A DNA stretch of 64,000 nt from Nucisporomicrobium flavum (GTDB lineage: Bacteria; Actinomycetota; Actinomycetes; Mycobacteriales; Micromonosporaceae), in NCBI RefSeq assembly GCF_016464385.1, contig NZ_JADMLH010000021.1, positions 1 to 64,000 of the forward strand, read 5' to 3'. Below are positions 1 to 8,174 of the stretch, in pieces. Positions within the stretch are counted from its first letter, which is position 1. Each line of letters starts with the position of its first letter. The notes beneath the pieces were generated by a model, which was not told the DNA's origin, made no database searches, and saw only the letters and a list, made by a program, of their open reading frames with translations. A program made the position numbers and the translations under genes.

Positions 1-109
1 CCAAGCGGTGATCGCCCTGGCCCGCCGCCTGATCGACGTTATTTGGGCCCTGCTGCGCGACGGCCGTGAGTTCCATCCCTCACCACCGCTCACCGCGAAC
101 GCGGCTTGA
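1..109 (+). CDS. IS110-family transposase, 3' end (partial)
   Basis: Only the last 35 codons are inside the window (frame begins at base 2, TGA at 107-109). The tail LARRLIDVIWALLRDG followed by a short Pro/Ala-rich end resembles the C-terminus of IS110/IS116/IS902 (DEDD) transposases of actinomycetes. These enzymes carry a C-terminal serine domain and are guided by a bridge RNA encoded in the non-coding part of the element. No domain core is visible here, so whether the gene is intact upstream is unknown. The element boundary cannot be placed because IS110 elements lack clear terminal inverted repeats. Confidence 0.7.
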   Translation, partial: QAVIALARRLIDVIWALLRDGREFHPSPPLTANAA

Positions 110-195
110 CATGGTCATTGAAACTCCTCGCGTGTGTCGCATCCGACGTGCTGGTCGAACCGGTCGCTGCTGAGGAAGGCACAGCGGTGGTGCCG

Positions 196-471
196 CCGGC
201 CGGGTGTGAAGCTTCCCCACACCACACCCGGCCGGACTTGCGCCGGCGGGTCCGCCGCCCGCCACCCGGGGGTCGAGGGTGGCGGACAGCGGTCCTGCCT
301 GTTGCGGCCCGGACCCGCGAATGCCCGGACCTGCGGTGCGACGCTTCGCGGGCGTCACACCCGGGAACCACGCCGCGAACGCGGAACCCGATCGTCAGCC
401 CGAGGCCGACCGGCCCGGCCCGGCCGCCCTGGCGGAGGCGACCGGAGCGGCGCCCGCCAGGAGGGGCGGCC
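196..471. other. Three strong stem-loops, possible structured RNA
   Basis: Three perfect inverted repeats follow the transposase gene. Stem 1 has 13-bp arms (196-208 with 223-235, loop 14 nt). Stem 2 has 9-bp arms (259-267 with 277-285). Stem 3 is compound, with outer 7-bp arms 422-428/465-471 and inner 7-bp arms 429-435/454-460. GC-rich DNA forms hairpins easily, but 13 perfect pairs is more than expected by chance. In IS110-type elements a structured bridge RNA lies in the non-coding end, on the 3' side of the gene in the IS1111 group. That link is inference. Confidence 0.35.
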
Positions 472-512
472 GCCGACCGGCGCCGACCGGCTGGAACAGC
501 CGTTCGAACCAA

Positions 513-528
513 TCGAACACTCGTTCTA
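513..528 (+). promoter_or_regulatory. LexA (SOS) box-like site
   Basis: TCGAAC-ACTC-GTTCTA matches the actinobacterial LexA consensus TCGAAC-N4-GTTCGA at 11 of 12 defined positions. A possible -10 (TAACTA, 527-532) overlaps its right half and a GGAGAGAG ribosome-binding-like stretch follows at 535-542. No start codon follows within normal distance. The next gene, a DNA glycosylase, begins about 290 bp downstream. Confidence 0.5.
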
Positions 529-605
529 ACTACTGGAGAGAGTAACACCACCCTCCGACAAAAAAGCAACGCCGCAGCGCCGCAGGTCAGAGGTGATCTT
601 CGCCC

Positions 606-806
606 GCTGGGAAGGACGGCGGGAGGAGAGCCGGGCAGCGATGACGGCGGACGGAGAAGAACAGCGCGGGGACGGGAGACAGACAAGGGAAGGGACGGCG
701 GCGACGGGGCGTGGGAGCGGGAGGCGGGCGCGGGGAGGTGAGAGCGGGAGGCGGGGCGAGAGGCGGAAGGCGGGAGGTGCGGGCGAGAGGTGGGCGGAAT
801 GGTCAT
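606..806 (+). repeat. Purine-rich, G/A-biased tract
   Basis: About 200 bp in which the plus strand is overwhelmingly G and A, with degenerate repeats of GCGGGAGG-type units; for example GAGCGGGAGGCGGG occurs twice between about 714 and 754. Its reading frames give only Arg/Gly/Glu-rich shadows. Such homopurine stretches can form triplex or G-quadruplex structures. No function is assigned. Confidence 0.45.
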
Positions 807-812
807 TACCGT
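807..812 (+). promoter_or_regulatory. -10 box of a leaderless promoter for the glycosylase gene
   Basis: TACCGT lies exactly 6 nt before the GTG at 819, the usual spacing for leaderless actinobacterial transcripts, where transcription begins at or next to the start codon. No convincing -35 is seen. Confidence 0.4.
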
Positions 813-818
813 GGAGGC

Positions 819-1421
819 GTGCTCACCGGCCCGATGACCCCGGCGGATCTCCGGCGCGGCGTCGCCGAGCTCACCGCGAGTGAGCCGCTCTTCGCCGCCG
901 TCGAGGAACGTCACGGGTTCCCGCTGATGTGGGACCGCGCGCCCGGGTTTGCCTCGCTGGTGCACATCATGCTGGAGCAGCAGGTGTCGCTGGCGTCGGC
1001 GCGGGCGACGTTCGACCGGTTGCGGGCGCTCGCCGATCCGCTGACCGCTGAGAGCCTGCTGGCGCTCGACGACCGGCAGTTGCGTGAGGCCGTGGCCGAT
1101 GCCGTCGTGGCGGGTTCGCTACGGCTGGAGGCGCTGGCCGGACTCGACGACCAGGACGTCGATCGGCAGCTGCGGGCGGTGCCGGGGATCGGCCCGTGGA
1201 CCGCGGCGATCTACCGGCTGTCGGCTCTGGGCCGGCCCGATGCGTGGCCGGCCGGAGATCTCGCCGTCGCGGCCGGGATCGCCCAGCTGTGGAATCTGCC
1301 GGCGCTGCCCTCACCGGCCGAGACCGTCCTGCGCGCCGAGGCTTGGCGGCCCTGGCGGGCGGTCGCAGCCCGGCTGCTCTGGCAGCAGTACCTGGGGACG
1401 AAGCTGCGACCGCCGGCCTGA
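819..1421 (+). CDS. DNA-3-methyladenine glycosylase II family (AlkA-type, HhH-GPD)
   Basis: 200 aa. It should remove alkylated bases (3-methyladenine and similar) from DNA to begin base-excision repair. The helix-hairpin-helix reads VPGIGPWTA (residues 121-129), followed by the family's catalytic aspartate in PAGDLAV (D147). It lacks the N-terminal domain of E. coli AlkA (282 aa), matching the compact actinobacterial versions. GTG 819 is preferred because TACCGT lies 6 nt before it; ATG 834 in the same frame is the alternative. A LexA-type box lies about 300 bp upstream, so SOS control is possible but unproven. Confidence 0.85.
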   Translation: MLTGPMTPADLRRGVAELTASEPLFAAVEERHGFPLMWDRAPGFASLVHIMLEQQVSLASARATFDRLRALADPLTAESLLALDDRQLREAVADAVVAGSLRLEALAGLDDQDVDRQLRAVPGIGPWTAAIYRLSALGRPDAWPAGDLAVAAGIAQLWNLPALPSPAETVLRAEAWRPWRAVAARLLWQQYLGTKLRPPA

Positions 1422-1479
1422 CCACAACGGCGCCGGCCTGCAAGAAGCCCGGCAGGCACGCTGCCAGGGCGGGGGCCGG

Positions 1480-3447
1480 TCAGCCGCCGACGTGGATGCC
1501 GGGGCGCCGGGCCGGGTCGGGCTCGCTCTTGCGGATGATCTCGCGGACCACCGGGGCCGTGTCGCCGCGGCCCAGGAGCAGGTAGCGGAAGAGGTGGACG
1601 AGGGGGCTGCCCTCCGCCCATTCGAAGTAGCAGTGCGGGCGTACGCCGCTCGCGTCGCGCAGGGCGAGCAGGACCGCGGCGATCGCGTTGGGGGCCGCCG
1701 GGCTCTGCACGCGCAGGACGCGGTACGGGCCGACCTGGACGCCGTGGACTGTGAGGACGTTGCTGAACTGCGAGGGGTCCACGACCTCGACCTCGAGGAA
1801 GAGCAGGTCCGCCGCGCCCGGTACGGGGTTCATGCCGCGCTGTTCGCGTTCCTTGCCGGCGTACTCGTCCTCGTCACCGGCCTGGCGGCGGTTGGCGACG
1901 AGGTTGAGCTCGCCGTCGTACGCGATGGAGTCGGCGATGAACGCGCGGGCCGCCTCGTCGAACTCGATGCGGTCCGCGCGCAGCTCGGTGGTGCGGCTGA
2001 TCCGGGAGACGAGGGAGACGGCGATGATGCCCGCGATGAAGATGGCCGAGATGGTGATGCCGTCGGGCTTCTCGATGATGTTGTCGCCGAGCGCGTACAG
2101 CAGCACGAGCGTGAGCACGGTGAAGCCGGCGGTGGCACCGCGCTGCCGGCGCCGGGCGGCGGAGATCGTGACCGCTACCGCCCCGGAGACCATCATGGCC
2201 AGGATGCCGGTCGCGTACGCCCCCGCCTGCGCGTTGACGTCCGCGCCGAAGGCGATGGTGATGCCGACGCTGATCGCGGTGTAGACCAGCACGACCGGAC
2301 GGATGGCGCGCGACCAGTCCGGGGCCATGCCGTAGCCGGGCAGGTAGCGGGGCACGATGTTGATCAGGCCGGCCATCGCGGACGCGCCGGCGAACCACAG
2401 GATCAGGATGCTGCTGAGGTCGTACGCCGTGCCGAAGGCCTCGCCGAGCTTCTCGTGGGCCAGGTAGGCCAGCGCCCGCCCGTTGGCCCCGCCGCCCGGT
2501 TCGAACTCCGCGTGCGGGATGAGCACCGTGGTGACGAAGCTGGTCAGCAGCAGGTACACGCTCATGACCAGCGCGGCGACGGTGAGCAGCTTGCGGGTGT
2601 TGCGGATGCGCGCCTCGAGCCGCTGTTCCGGCGACTTCCCGTCGGCGGCGACCAGCGGCATCATGCTGACCCCGGTCTCGAAGCCGGACAGGCCGAGCAC
2701 CAGCGCCGGGAACGCCAGGAACACCGAGGAGACCGTGCCGAAGCCGCCGGCGGCTATCCCGTCGAGCCAGGCGGAGAAGGCGTGCGGGACGGTGAACACG
2801 TCGATCAGGCCGACGATGGTGACCACGGCGTTGAGCCCGAGGAAGATCACCACCAGCGGCAGCGCGACCTGGACGGCCTCCCGGAAGCCGAGCAGGAACA
2901 CGAACCCCAGGACCAGCAGCAGCACCACCGTGATGGGCACCGCGTGCCCGTGCAGGAAGCCGGGCAGGTACGGGTTCTCCGACATGTGCACGGTGGCGTC
3001 GGCCGCGGACAGCGTGATCGTGATGATCCACGAGGTGGCGACGAAGCCGAGCAGCACGAGCACGAAGAGCTTGCCGTACCAGAACGGGAGCAGGTCCTCG
3101 AGCATGGCGATCGAGCCCTGGCCGTGCGGGCTCTCCTTGGCGACCCGGCGGTACATCGGGAGCATGCCGGCCAGCGTCAGCGCGACGATCAGCAGCGTGG
3201 CCAGCGGCGACAGGGCGCCCGCGGCGAGCGCCGCGATGGCCGGCAGGTAGGACAGGGTGGAGAAGTAGTCGACGCCGGTCAGCGCCATGACCTTCCACCA
3301 GGGCTGCTGGTGCGTCTCGTCCTCGGCCGACTCGGGTCCGACCGGCTGGACCCGGTTGGCCAGCAGCCAGCGGGTCACCCGGTGCACGGGCGGGGGCGTC
3401 TGCGCCGGGGTCTCCACGGACGCCGGTACGTTGATCTCGGTGCTCAT
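1480..3447 (-). CDS. APC-superfamily permease with C-terminal cytosolic domain
   Basis: 655 aa integral membrane transporter. After about 45 soluble residues comes a signature GVDYFSTLSYLPAIA, placed like the first unwound helix of APC/KUP-type carriers such as KimA. About 12 hydrophobic segments follow to roughly residue 490, then a soluble tail of about 160 residues (EVEVVDPSQFSNVLTVHG). It resembles actinobacterial proteins annotated as amino-acid transporters, but the Bacillus potassium transporter KimA has the same layout, so the substrate (amino acid or K+) is open. It is divergent from the SDR gene at 3505, with 57 bp between the starts. Confidence 0.8.
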   Translation of the reverse strand: MSTEINVPASVETPAQTPPPVHRVTRWLLANRVQPVGPESAEDETHQQPWWKVMALTGVDYFSTLSYLPAIAALAAGALSPLATLLIVALTLAGMLPMYRRVAKESPHGQGSIAMLEDLLPFWYGKLFVLVLLGFVATSWIITITLSAADATVHMSENPYLPGFLHGHAVPITVVLLLVLGFVFLLGFREAVQVALPLVVIFLGLNAVVTIVGLIDVFTVPHAFSAWLDGIAAGGFGTVSSVFLAFPALVLGLSGFETGVSMMPLVAADGKSPEQRLEARIRNTRKLLTVAALVMSVYLLLTSFVTTVLIPHAEFEPGGGANGRALAYLAHEKLGEAFGTAYDLSSILILWFAGASAMAGLINIVPRYLPGYGMAPDWSRAIRPVVLVYTAISVGITIAFGADVNAQAGAYATGILAMMVSGAVAVTISAARRRQRGATAGFTVLTLVLLYALGDNIIEKPDGITISAIFIAGIIAVSLVSRISRTTELRADRIEFDEAARAFIADSIAYDGELNLVANRRQAGDEDEYAGKEREQRGMNPVPGAADLLFLEVEVVDPSQFSNVLTVHGVQVGPYRVLRVQSPAAPNAIAAVLLALRDASGVRPHCYFEWAEGSPLVHLFRYLLLGRGDTAPVVREIIRKSEPDPARRPGIHVGG

Positions 3448-3504
3448 CGATTGTCAGGATGCACCACGGGTACGACACCCGCACCGGCGGATGGAGGATT
3501 CGGC

Positions 3505-4320
3505 ATGCGCACGATCGTCGTGACGGGGGCCAGCTCCGGTGTGGGGCTGGCCGCCGCGGGTCAGCTGGCGGCACAGGGGGATCAGGTGGTGGTCGTCGGG
3601 CGCGATCCGGGCCGGCTGGGCTCGGCGATGGCGCAGATCAGGGCGGCCGCCACGGGCCCCGAGCCGGACGAGTTCCGCGCCGACTTCGAGTCGTTCGACG
3701 ACGTACGGCGGCTCGCGGACCATCTGCTGGCGGCGTACCCGGTCATCGATGTGCTCGCGAACAACGCCGGCGGCATGCTGGGCTCGTACCGGAGGACGGC
3801 CGACGGCTTCGAGGCGACCGTCCAGGGCAACCACCTCGCGCCTTTTCTCCTGACCAGCCTGCTGCGCGAGCGGTTGCGTGGCGGCCGGGTGGTGAACACC
3901 TCCTCGCGCGCCCACCAGCGGGCGCGCGTCGACCCGGACGATCTCACCGGCGACCCGGCCTCGTGGAACGCGTGGCGCGCGTACGGCGCGAGCAAGGCCG
4001 CCAACATCCTGTTCACGGCCGAGGCGGCCCGCCGGTGGCCGGACATCCTGTCGGTGGCGTTCCATCCGGGCGTGGTGCGCAGCAACTTCGGCGCGGGCCC
4101 GGTGACGCGGTTCTTCTACAAGGTCGCGCCGTTCCTGACCAGCCCGCAGGACGCGGGTGCGCTGCTGGTCTGGCTCGCGACGGCCCCGGCGGAGGAATTG
4201 CGGAACGGCGCCTACTACGTGGGGCACAAGGTCACCGCACCGGACCCGCGGATCTCGGATCCCGCGCTCGCGGCGCGACTGTGGGATGCCAGCGAGCGGG
4301 CCTGCGGGGATAACCGTTAG
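3505..4320 (+). CDS. Short-chain dehydrogenase/reductase (SDR)
   Basis: 271 aa classical SDR, predicted NAD(P)H-dependent oxidoreductase of unknown substrate. The Rossmann motif TGASSGVG is at residues 7-14, NNAG at 86-89, the catalytic Ser region NTSS at 131-134 and the YxxxK pair at Y160/K164 (YGASK). This layout resembles the retinol-dehydrogenase/WW-oxidoreductase-like group. A GGAGG ribosome-binding site lies 8 nt before the ATG. It is single and divergent from the APC permease. Confidence 0.9.
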   Translation: MRTIVVTGASSGVGLAAAGQLAAQGDQVVVVGRDPGRLGSAMAQIRAAATGPEPDEFRADFESFDDVRRLADHLLAAYPVIDVLANNAGGMLGSYRRTADGFEATVQGNHLAPFLLTSLLRERLRGGRVVNTSSRAHQRARVDPDDLTGDPASWNAWRAYGASKAANILFTAEAARRWPDILSVAFHPGVVRSNFGAGPVTRFFYKVAPFLTSPQDAGALLVWLATAPAEELRNGAYYVGHKVTAPDPRISDPALAARLWDASERACGDNR

Positions 4321-4374
4321 TTCGACTTTCATTACCTTCTTCACGAAGGGCTGCCCGCGGGCGCGGGACCTTTG

Positions 4375-4380
4375 TAAGTT
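4375..4380 (+). promoter_or_regulatory. -10 box, likely leaderless promoter
   Basis: TAAGTT is placed 8 nt before the ATG at 4389 and there is no ribosome-binding site. This fits a leaderless or near-leaderless mRNA. Confidence 0.4.
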
Positions 4381-4388
4381 CTGGCGTC

Positions 4389-5744
4389 ATGATCGCGCCG
4401 GCCACGCCCCGCTGGTGGGCTGGGGCCGCACGCTGCGCCGCCGCGCTCACCATGCTCGTCGTCACCGCGGTGTGGGCGGCGAACGGCGGGGCGCGGCAGG
4501 CGGCCGGCGGCGGCTGGGCGGCGCTGGGCGCTGCGGGACGGCTGGCCGCGTTGTGGTCGGCGAACCTGATGCTGCTCCAGGTCGTGCTCATGGCCCGGAT
4601 CCCGCTGGTGGAACGGGCGTTCGGCCAGGACACGCCGGCCCGCTGGCACCGCTGGACCGGCTTCGCGTCGTTTCACCTGCTGCTCGCGCACGTCATGCTG
4701 GCGACGCTCGCGTACGCCACCGGCGGTGACCTGCTCGCGCAGTTCGCGCGCTTCGTCGCGCATTACCCCGGGATGCTGCCGGCCACGGCGGCGCTGGTCG
4801 CGGTCGTCCTGGTGGTCGTGACATCGGTACGCCGGGCCCGCCGCCGGTTGCGCTACGAGTCGTGGCATCTGCTGCACCTGTACGCGTACCTGGGCGTCGC
4901 CCTGGCGCTGCCGCACGAGCTGTGGGCCGGATCGGACTTCGTGGCGAGCCCGGTGGCGCGCGCGTACTGGTGGACGCTGTACGCCGTGGCCGCGGGCAGC
5001 GTGCTGGTCTTCCGCGTCGGCATGCCGTTGTGGCGCACGGTGCGGCACCGGCTGGTGGTCGACCACGTCGTCCCGGAGGCGCACGGGCTGGTCTCGGTGT
5101 ACCTGCGCGGCCGGCACCTCGACCGCCTGCCGGTGCGGGCCGGGCAGTTCTTCGTCTGGCGGTTCCTCGACGGGCCCGGCTGGTCGCGCGGGAACCCGTT
5201 CTCGCTGTCCGGGCCGCCGCACGGCGATCAGCTGCGGATCACGGTGAAGGTGCTCGGTGACGGCAGCGCCCGGGTGGCGCGGCTGCGGCCGGGCACGAGG
5301 GCACTGATCGAGGGCCCGTACGGACGCCTGACGGCCGAGTCGTACCGGGGCGGGCCCGTGACGATGCTGGCGTGCGGGGTCGGGATCACGCCGTTGCTGG
5401 CGTTGCTGTGGGACCTGCCGTACGGCCACGGCCAGGCGACGCTGATCTACCGCGCCCGGCACGCGCGCGAGGTGGCGTTCCTGGACGAGCTCGAATGGCT
5501 GGCGCAGCGCCGCGGCGTACGGCTGGTGCCGTTGATCGGCCCGCGCGCGCGTCCCACCTCCTGGCTGTCCGAGGAGTACGCGGACTACACCGACGCGCAG
5601 GCGTTGCGTGAGCTCGCCCCGGACATCGCCGGCCACGACCTGTACGTGTGCGGCCCCGATCCGTGGACCGAGGCCGTCCGCGCCGCCGCCCGGGCCGCCG
5701 GGGTCCCGCCGGCGCGCCTGCACCGGGAGCGCTTCGGCTGGTGA
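4389..5744 (+). CDS. Ferric-reductase-like transmembrane flavoprotein
   Basis: 451 aa. The N-terminal half is a heme-binding membrane domain with about six helices and paired histidines (H96/H101 and H160/H163). The C-terminal half is a ferredoxin-NADP reductase module with an FAD motif RGNPFSLSG (267-275), EGPYG (308-312), the NAD(P) motif GVGITP (330-335) and the terminal CGPDPW (421-426). The family moves electrons from cytosolic NAD(P)H through FAD and hemes across the membrane to an outside acceptor such as Fe(III) or oxygen. The actual acceptor is unknown. The next gene starts 27 bp after its stop. Confidence 0.85.
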   Translation: MIAPATPRWWAGAARCAAALTMLVVTAVWAANGGARQAAGGGWAALGAAGRLAALWSANLMLLQVVLMARIPLVERAFGQDTPARWHRWTGFASFHLLLAHVMLATLAYATGGDLLAQFARFVAHYPGMLPATAALVAVVLVVVTSVRRARRRLRYESWHLLHLYAYLGVALALPHELWAGSDFVASPVARAYWWTLYAVAAGSVLVFRVGMPLWRTVRHRLVVDHVVPEAHGLVSVYLRGRHLDRLPVRAGQFFVWRFLDGPGWSRGNPFSLSGPPHGDQLRITVKVLGDGSARVARLRPGTRALIEGPYGRLTAESYRGGPVTMLACGVGITPLLALLWDLPYGHGQATLIYRARHAREVAFLDELEWLAQRRGVRLVPLIGPRARPTSWLSEEYADYTDAQALRELAPDIAGHDLYVCGPDPWTEAVRAAARAAGVPPARLHRERFGW

Positions 5745-5771
5745 GCGCCGATGTTCGAGCAGAATGGTCCG

Positions 5772-6260
5772 ATGGAGAACCACCCCAATGTTCAGGCGGT
5801 CCGCGCCGCGCTCGCCGGCGCCGACGCCCGTACCGCCGCGGGCACCGCGCCCGAGATGGTCCTGTTCGACGAGGGGGTGCACACCGCCGCCGCCGCGGCT
5901 GCCGCCCTGGGTGTCGAGGTCGGACAGATCGCCAACTCGCTGATCTTCGAGGCGGACGGCGCGCCGCTGCTGGTGCTGACCTCCGGCGCGCACCGGGTGG
6001 ACACCCGCAAGGTCGCCGCCGGGCTCGGCGTCGCCCGGCTGGGACGGGCCACGCCGGAGTTCGTCCGGGCGCACACCGGCCAGGCGATCGGCGGGGTGGC
6101 TCCGCTGGGACATCCCAAGCCGGTCAGGACGCTGGTCGACACGGCCCTGGCGCAGTATGACGAGGTGTGGGCGGCCGGTGGCGTACCGCAGGCGGTCTTC
6201 CCGATCACGTACGCGGAGTTGCTGCGGGTCACCAACGGTGTACCCACCGAGGTCGCCTGA
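5772..6260 (+). CDS. YbaK/prolyl-tRNA editing-domain protein
   Basis: 162 aa stand-alone aminoacyl-tRNA deacylase of the YbaK/EbsC/ProX group, whose members hydrolyse mis-charged aminoacyl-tRNAs (for example Cys- or Ala-tRNA-Pro) in the cytosol. Typical elements are the repressed-entry region DEGVHTAAAAA, the SLIFEADGAPLLVL strand, a lysine in TRKVAA and GGVAPLGHPKP near the C-terminus. ATG 5772 is chosen because CAGAAT (5760-5765) sits 6 nt before it. ATG 5751, closer to the preceding stop, would add 7 residues. Confidence 0.85.
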   Translation: MENHPNVQAVRAALAGADARTAAGTAPEMVLFDEGVHTAAAAAAALGVEVGQIANSLIFEADGAPLLVLTSGAHRVDTRKVAAGLGVARLGRATPEFVRAHTGQAIGGVAPLGHPKPVRTLVDTALAQYDEVWAAGGVPQAVFPITYAELLRVTNGVPTEVA

Positions 6261-6281
6261 GTCATTGATCACTGGACTGAA

Positions 6282-6301
6282 CTCCGCCTCGAGGGGCGGA
6301 G
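6282..6301 (+). terminator. Terminator-like hairpin
   Basis: Seven-bp perfect arms CTCCGCC/GGCGGAG with a 6-nt loop, 21 bp after the editing-protein stop. There is no T-run, so Rho-independent termination is uncertain. Confidence 0.35.
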
Positions 6302-6378
6302 GTGGCGCGCGTCCTTAAACTGGGGGGCCTGCGTCATCCCCTGTCCCTGTCCATTGACCCCCTCGGAGTCCGACAACC

Positions 6379-8127
6379 ATGGCCGCCGATACCGCCACGG
6401 GAACGGAAGCGGTAGCGACACCTGCCACCGTCCAGGACCCGCCGCCGGACGAACAGGCACCCCCGGCGGAGGAACAGGCACCCCCGGCGAAGCAGACACC
6501 GCCCTCTGAGCAGGAGCCGCCGGCCGAGCCGCAGCCGCCGGCCGAGCAGGAAAAGGTCCAGGAGAAGCCCGCGGCCGAGGACACGCCGCCTGCGTCGCCG
6601 CCGCCCTCCCGGGCCGGCCGGACGTGGGCGTGGATGCGGACGAGGCTGATCCCCACGCTGGCCCTGGTGACGTTCCCGTTCGCGGCGACGCTCACCGTGA
6701 TGCTCATCAACATCGGCACCCGGCAGCTGTGGCGCGACGAGAACGCGACCTGGTGGGCTGCCTCGCTCGACCTCGCCGACCTGCGCGAGATGGTGCAGAC
6801 GCTCGACGTGGTGCTGTACCCGTACTACGCGTTCATGCACGGCTGGGTGACGCTCTTCGGCGACTCCGAGACGGCGCTGCGGATGCCGGCCGCGCTGGCG
6901 ATGGCGTTCTCCGCGGCGGTGATCGCGCTGATCGGGCGGCGGCTGTTCGACGCCCGGGCCGGCCTGATCGCGGGTCTGCTGATGCCGGCGGTCCCGGTGA
7001 TCAGCCGGTACGGGCAGGAGGCGCGCCCGTACGCGCTGGCGATGCTCGCCACGGTCACCGCGGTGTGGCTGCTGCTGCGCGCGGTGGAACGCCCGACGGT
7101 GTGGCGGTGGATCCCGTACGCGCTGGCGGTGATCGCGATCGGCTGCAGCCACATCGTGGCGCTCATGAGCCTCGCCGCCCATCTCGTGGTGGTGGTCGCG
7201 GCGGTGATCCGCGCCCGGGGACGCAAACGGCTGTGGACGATCCTCGGCTGGCCGCTGTCCGTCGTGGCCGCGGTGCTCGCCGTCTCGCCGCTGATCATCC
7301 GCGGGCAGGTCCAGGGCGCGCAGATCAACTGGATCCCGGACACGACGTGGGAGCGGGTGCAGGCCTTCCCCGGCGAGGTCTTCATGAGCCCCGCGGTGGC
7401 CGGGTTCTTCCTGACCGCCGGCCTGGGCGCCATATTCGTGCTGGCCTTCGAGGGCCGGGGCGGGCTGCTGCTGGTGTGGGCGCTGCTGCCGCCGATCGTC
7501 GCGTACTACACGTTCCACGAGTACTACTTCTTCTACCCGCGCTACCTGCTCTTCACGGTCCCGGCCTGGATCCTGCTCGCCGGGTTCGCGCTGCGCCGGC
7601 TGGCCTCGGCCGCCGGCTCCGGCCGGGTCGCGGCGACCGCCAAGGTCGTCGTGGTCGTCGTCGCGGCCGCGGCCGGGCTCACCTTCGCCGGGTGGACGGA
7701 GCAGGGCAACATCCGCAGCGACGCCGAACCGGACGAGTTCGCGTTCCGGCTGGCCGCGGGGCTCATCGCCGCCCGCGACGAACCGGGCGACGGGATCATC
7801 TTCACCGGCTACCGGTACGCCCACCGCGGCTTCCGGTACGAGTGGCGCCACCAGCCCCGCGAGCAGCAGCCGCAGGAGATCCTCGTCGACCAGCCGCCGG
7901 ACGAGGCGTGGTCGTGGGAGCACCCGCCCTGCCTGCCGACCGCCGTGTGCCTGGCCGACACGAAGCGGATCTGGCTGGTGTCCACGGACCCGGGCGGCCT
8001 CAGCCCGTTCTGGCCGCTGCCCGGCTACCAGCAGAAGGCGGTCCAGCGCCGCTACGACATCGTGCTGCACGTCGAGTTCCACCGGGTCTGGGTGACCGAA
8101 CTCGTCCGCAAGCCACCCCGCAAGTAG
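6379..8127 (+). CDS. GT39-like membrane glycosyltransferase
   Basis: 582 aa. Residues 1-80 are a Pro/Glu/Gln-rich, probably disordered cytosolic tail with a repeated 18-nt unit (6451-6468 and 6472-6489). Then about 10 membrane helices follow, with WRDEN (118-122) in the first outside loop. The Asp-Glu pair there is the acidic motif of GT-C enzymes of the PMT/ArnT type, which use polyprenyl-phosphate sugars outside the membrane. A soluble C-terminal region of about 130 residues follows. Acceptor and sugar are unknown; protein O-mannosylation or cell-wall glycan modification are both possible. Confidence 0.75.
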   Translation: MAADTATGTEAVATPATVQDPPPDEQAPPAEEQAPPAKQTPPSEQEPPAEPQPPAEQEKVQEKPAAEDTPPASPPPSRAGRTWAWMRTRLIPTLALVTFPFAATLTVMLINIGTRQLWRDENATWWAASLDLADLREMVQTLDVVLYPYYAFMHGWVTLFGDSETALRMPAALAMAFSAAVIALIGRRLFDARAGLIAGLLMPAVPVISRYGQEARPYALAMLATVTAVWLLLRAVERPTVWRWIPYALAVIAIGCSHIVALMSLAAHLVVVVAAVIRARGRKRLWTILGWPLSVVAAVLAVSPLIIRGQVQGAQINWIPDTTWERVQAFPGEVFMSPAVAGFFLTAGLGAIFVLAFEGRGGLLLVWALLPPIVAYYTFHEYYFFYPRYLLFTVPAWILLAGFALRRLASAAGSGRVAATAKVVVVVVAAAAGLTFAGWTEQGNIRSDAEPDEFAFRLAAGLIAARDEPGDGIIFTGYRYAHRGFRYEWRHQPREQQPQEILVDQPPDEAWSWEHPPCLPTAVCLADTKRIWLVSTDPGGLSPFWPLPGYQQKAVQRRYDIVLHVEFHRVWVTELVRKPPRK

Positions 8128-8162
8128 CCGACCCGCCGGGGCGTGACGGCCCGCAGCCTGGG

Positions 8163-8168
8163 TAGCGT
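8163..8168 (+). promoter_or_regulatory. -10 box of the carotenoid operon, leaderless
   Basis: TAGCGT ends 6 nt before the ATG at 8175, a good leaderless -10 arrangement. The following four genes overlap or abut, so this may drive the whole operon. Confidence 0.45.
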
Positions 8169-8174
8169 GACGGG

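Larger units (their letters stand above)
110..818. other. Gene-free stretch after the transposase
   Basis: About 700 bp with no believable gene: the open frames on both strands are Arg/Pro/Gly- or Ser-rich shadows typical of high-GC DNA. It holds three strong hairpins (196-471), a LexA-type box (513-528) followed by a ribosome-binding-site-like GGAGAGAG (535-542) with no start codon in reach, and a purine-rich tract (about 606-806). The left part may be the non-coding right end of the IS110-type element. The rest may be a promoter whose gene has been lost. Confidence 0.6.

Noticed and set aside
501..530. GTTCGAA-type sequence resembling a tRNA T-arm
   Set aside because: No acceptor, D or anticodon stems surround it; the symmetry fits a LexA box better.
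90..965. Long Ser/Pro/Arg-rich frame on the minus strand at the left edge
   Set aside because: Residue content is that of an antisense shadow in GC-rich DNA, with no domain or ribosome-binding site, and it overlaps the glycosylase gene.
1084..3504. Plus-strand frame continuing into the SDR gene from upstream
   Set aside because: The upstream part is antisense to the APC permease; the SDR begins at 3505 with a GGAGG site and the family start.
6451..6489. Tandem 18-nt repeat in the GT39-like gene as a mobile or phase-variable element
   Set aside because: The unit with a 21-bp period keeps the frame and encodes a Pro/Glu/Gln-rich tail, so it is coding low complexity.
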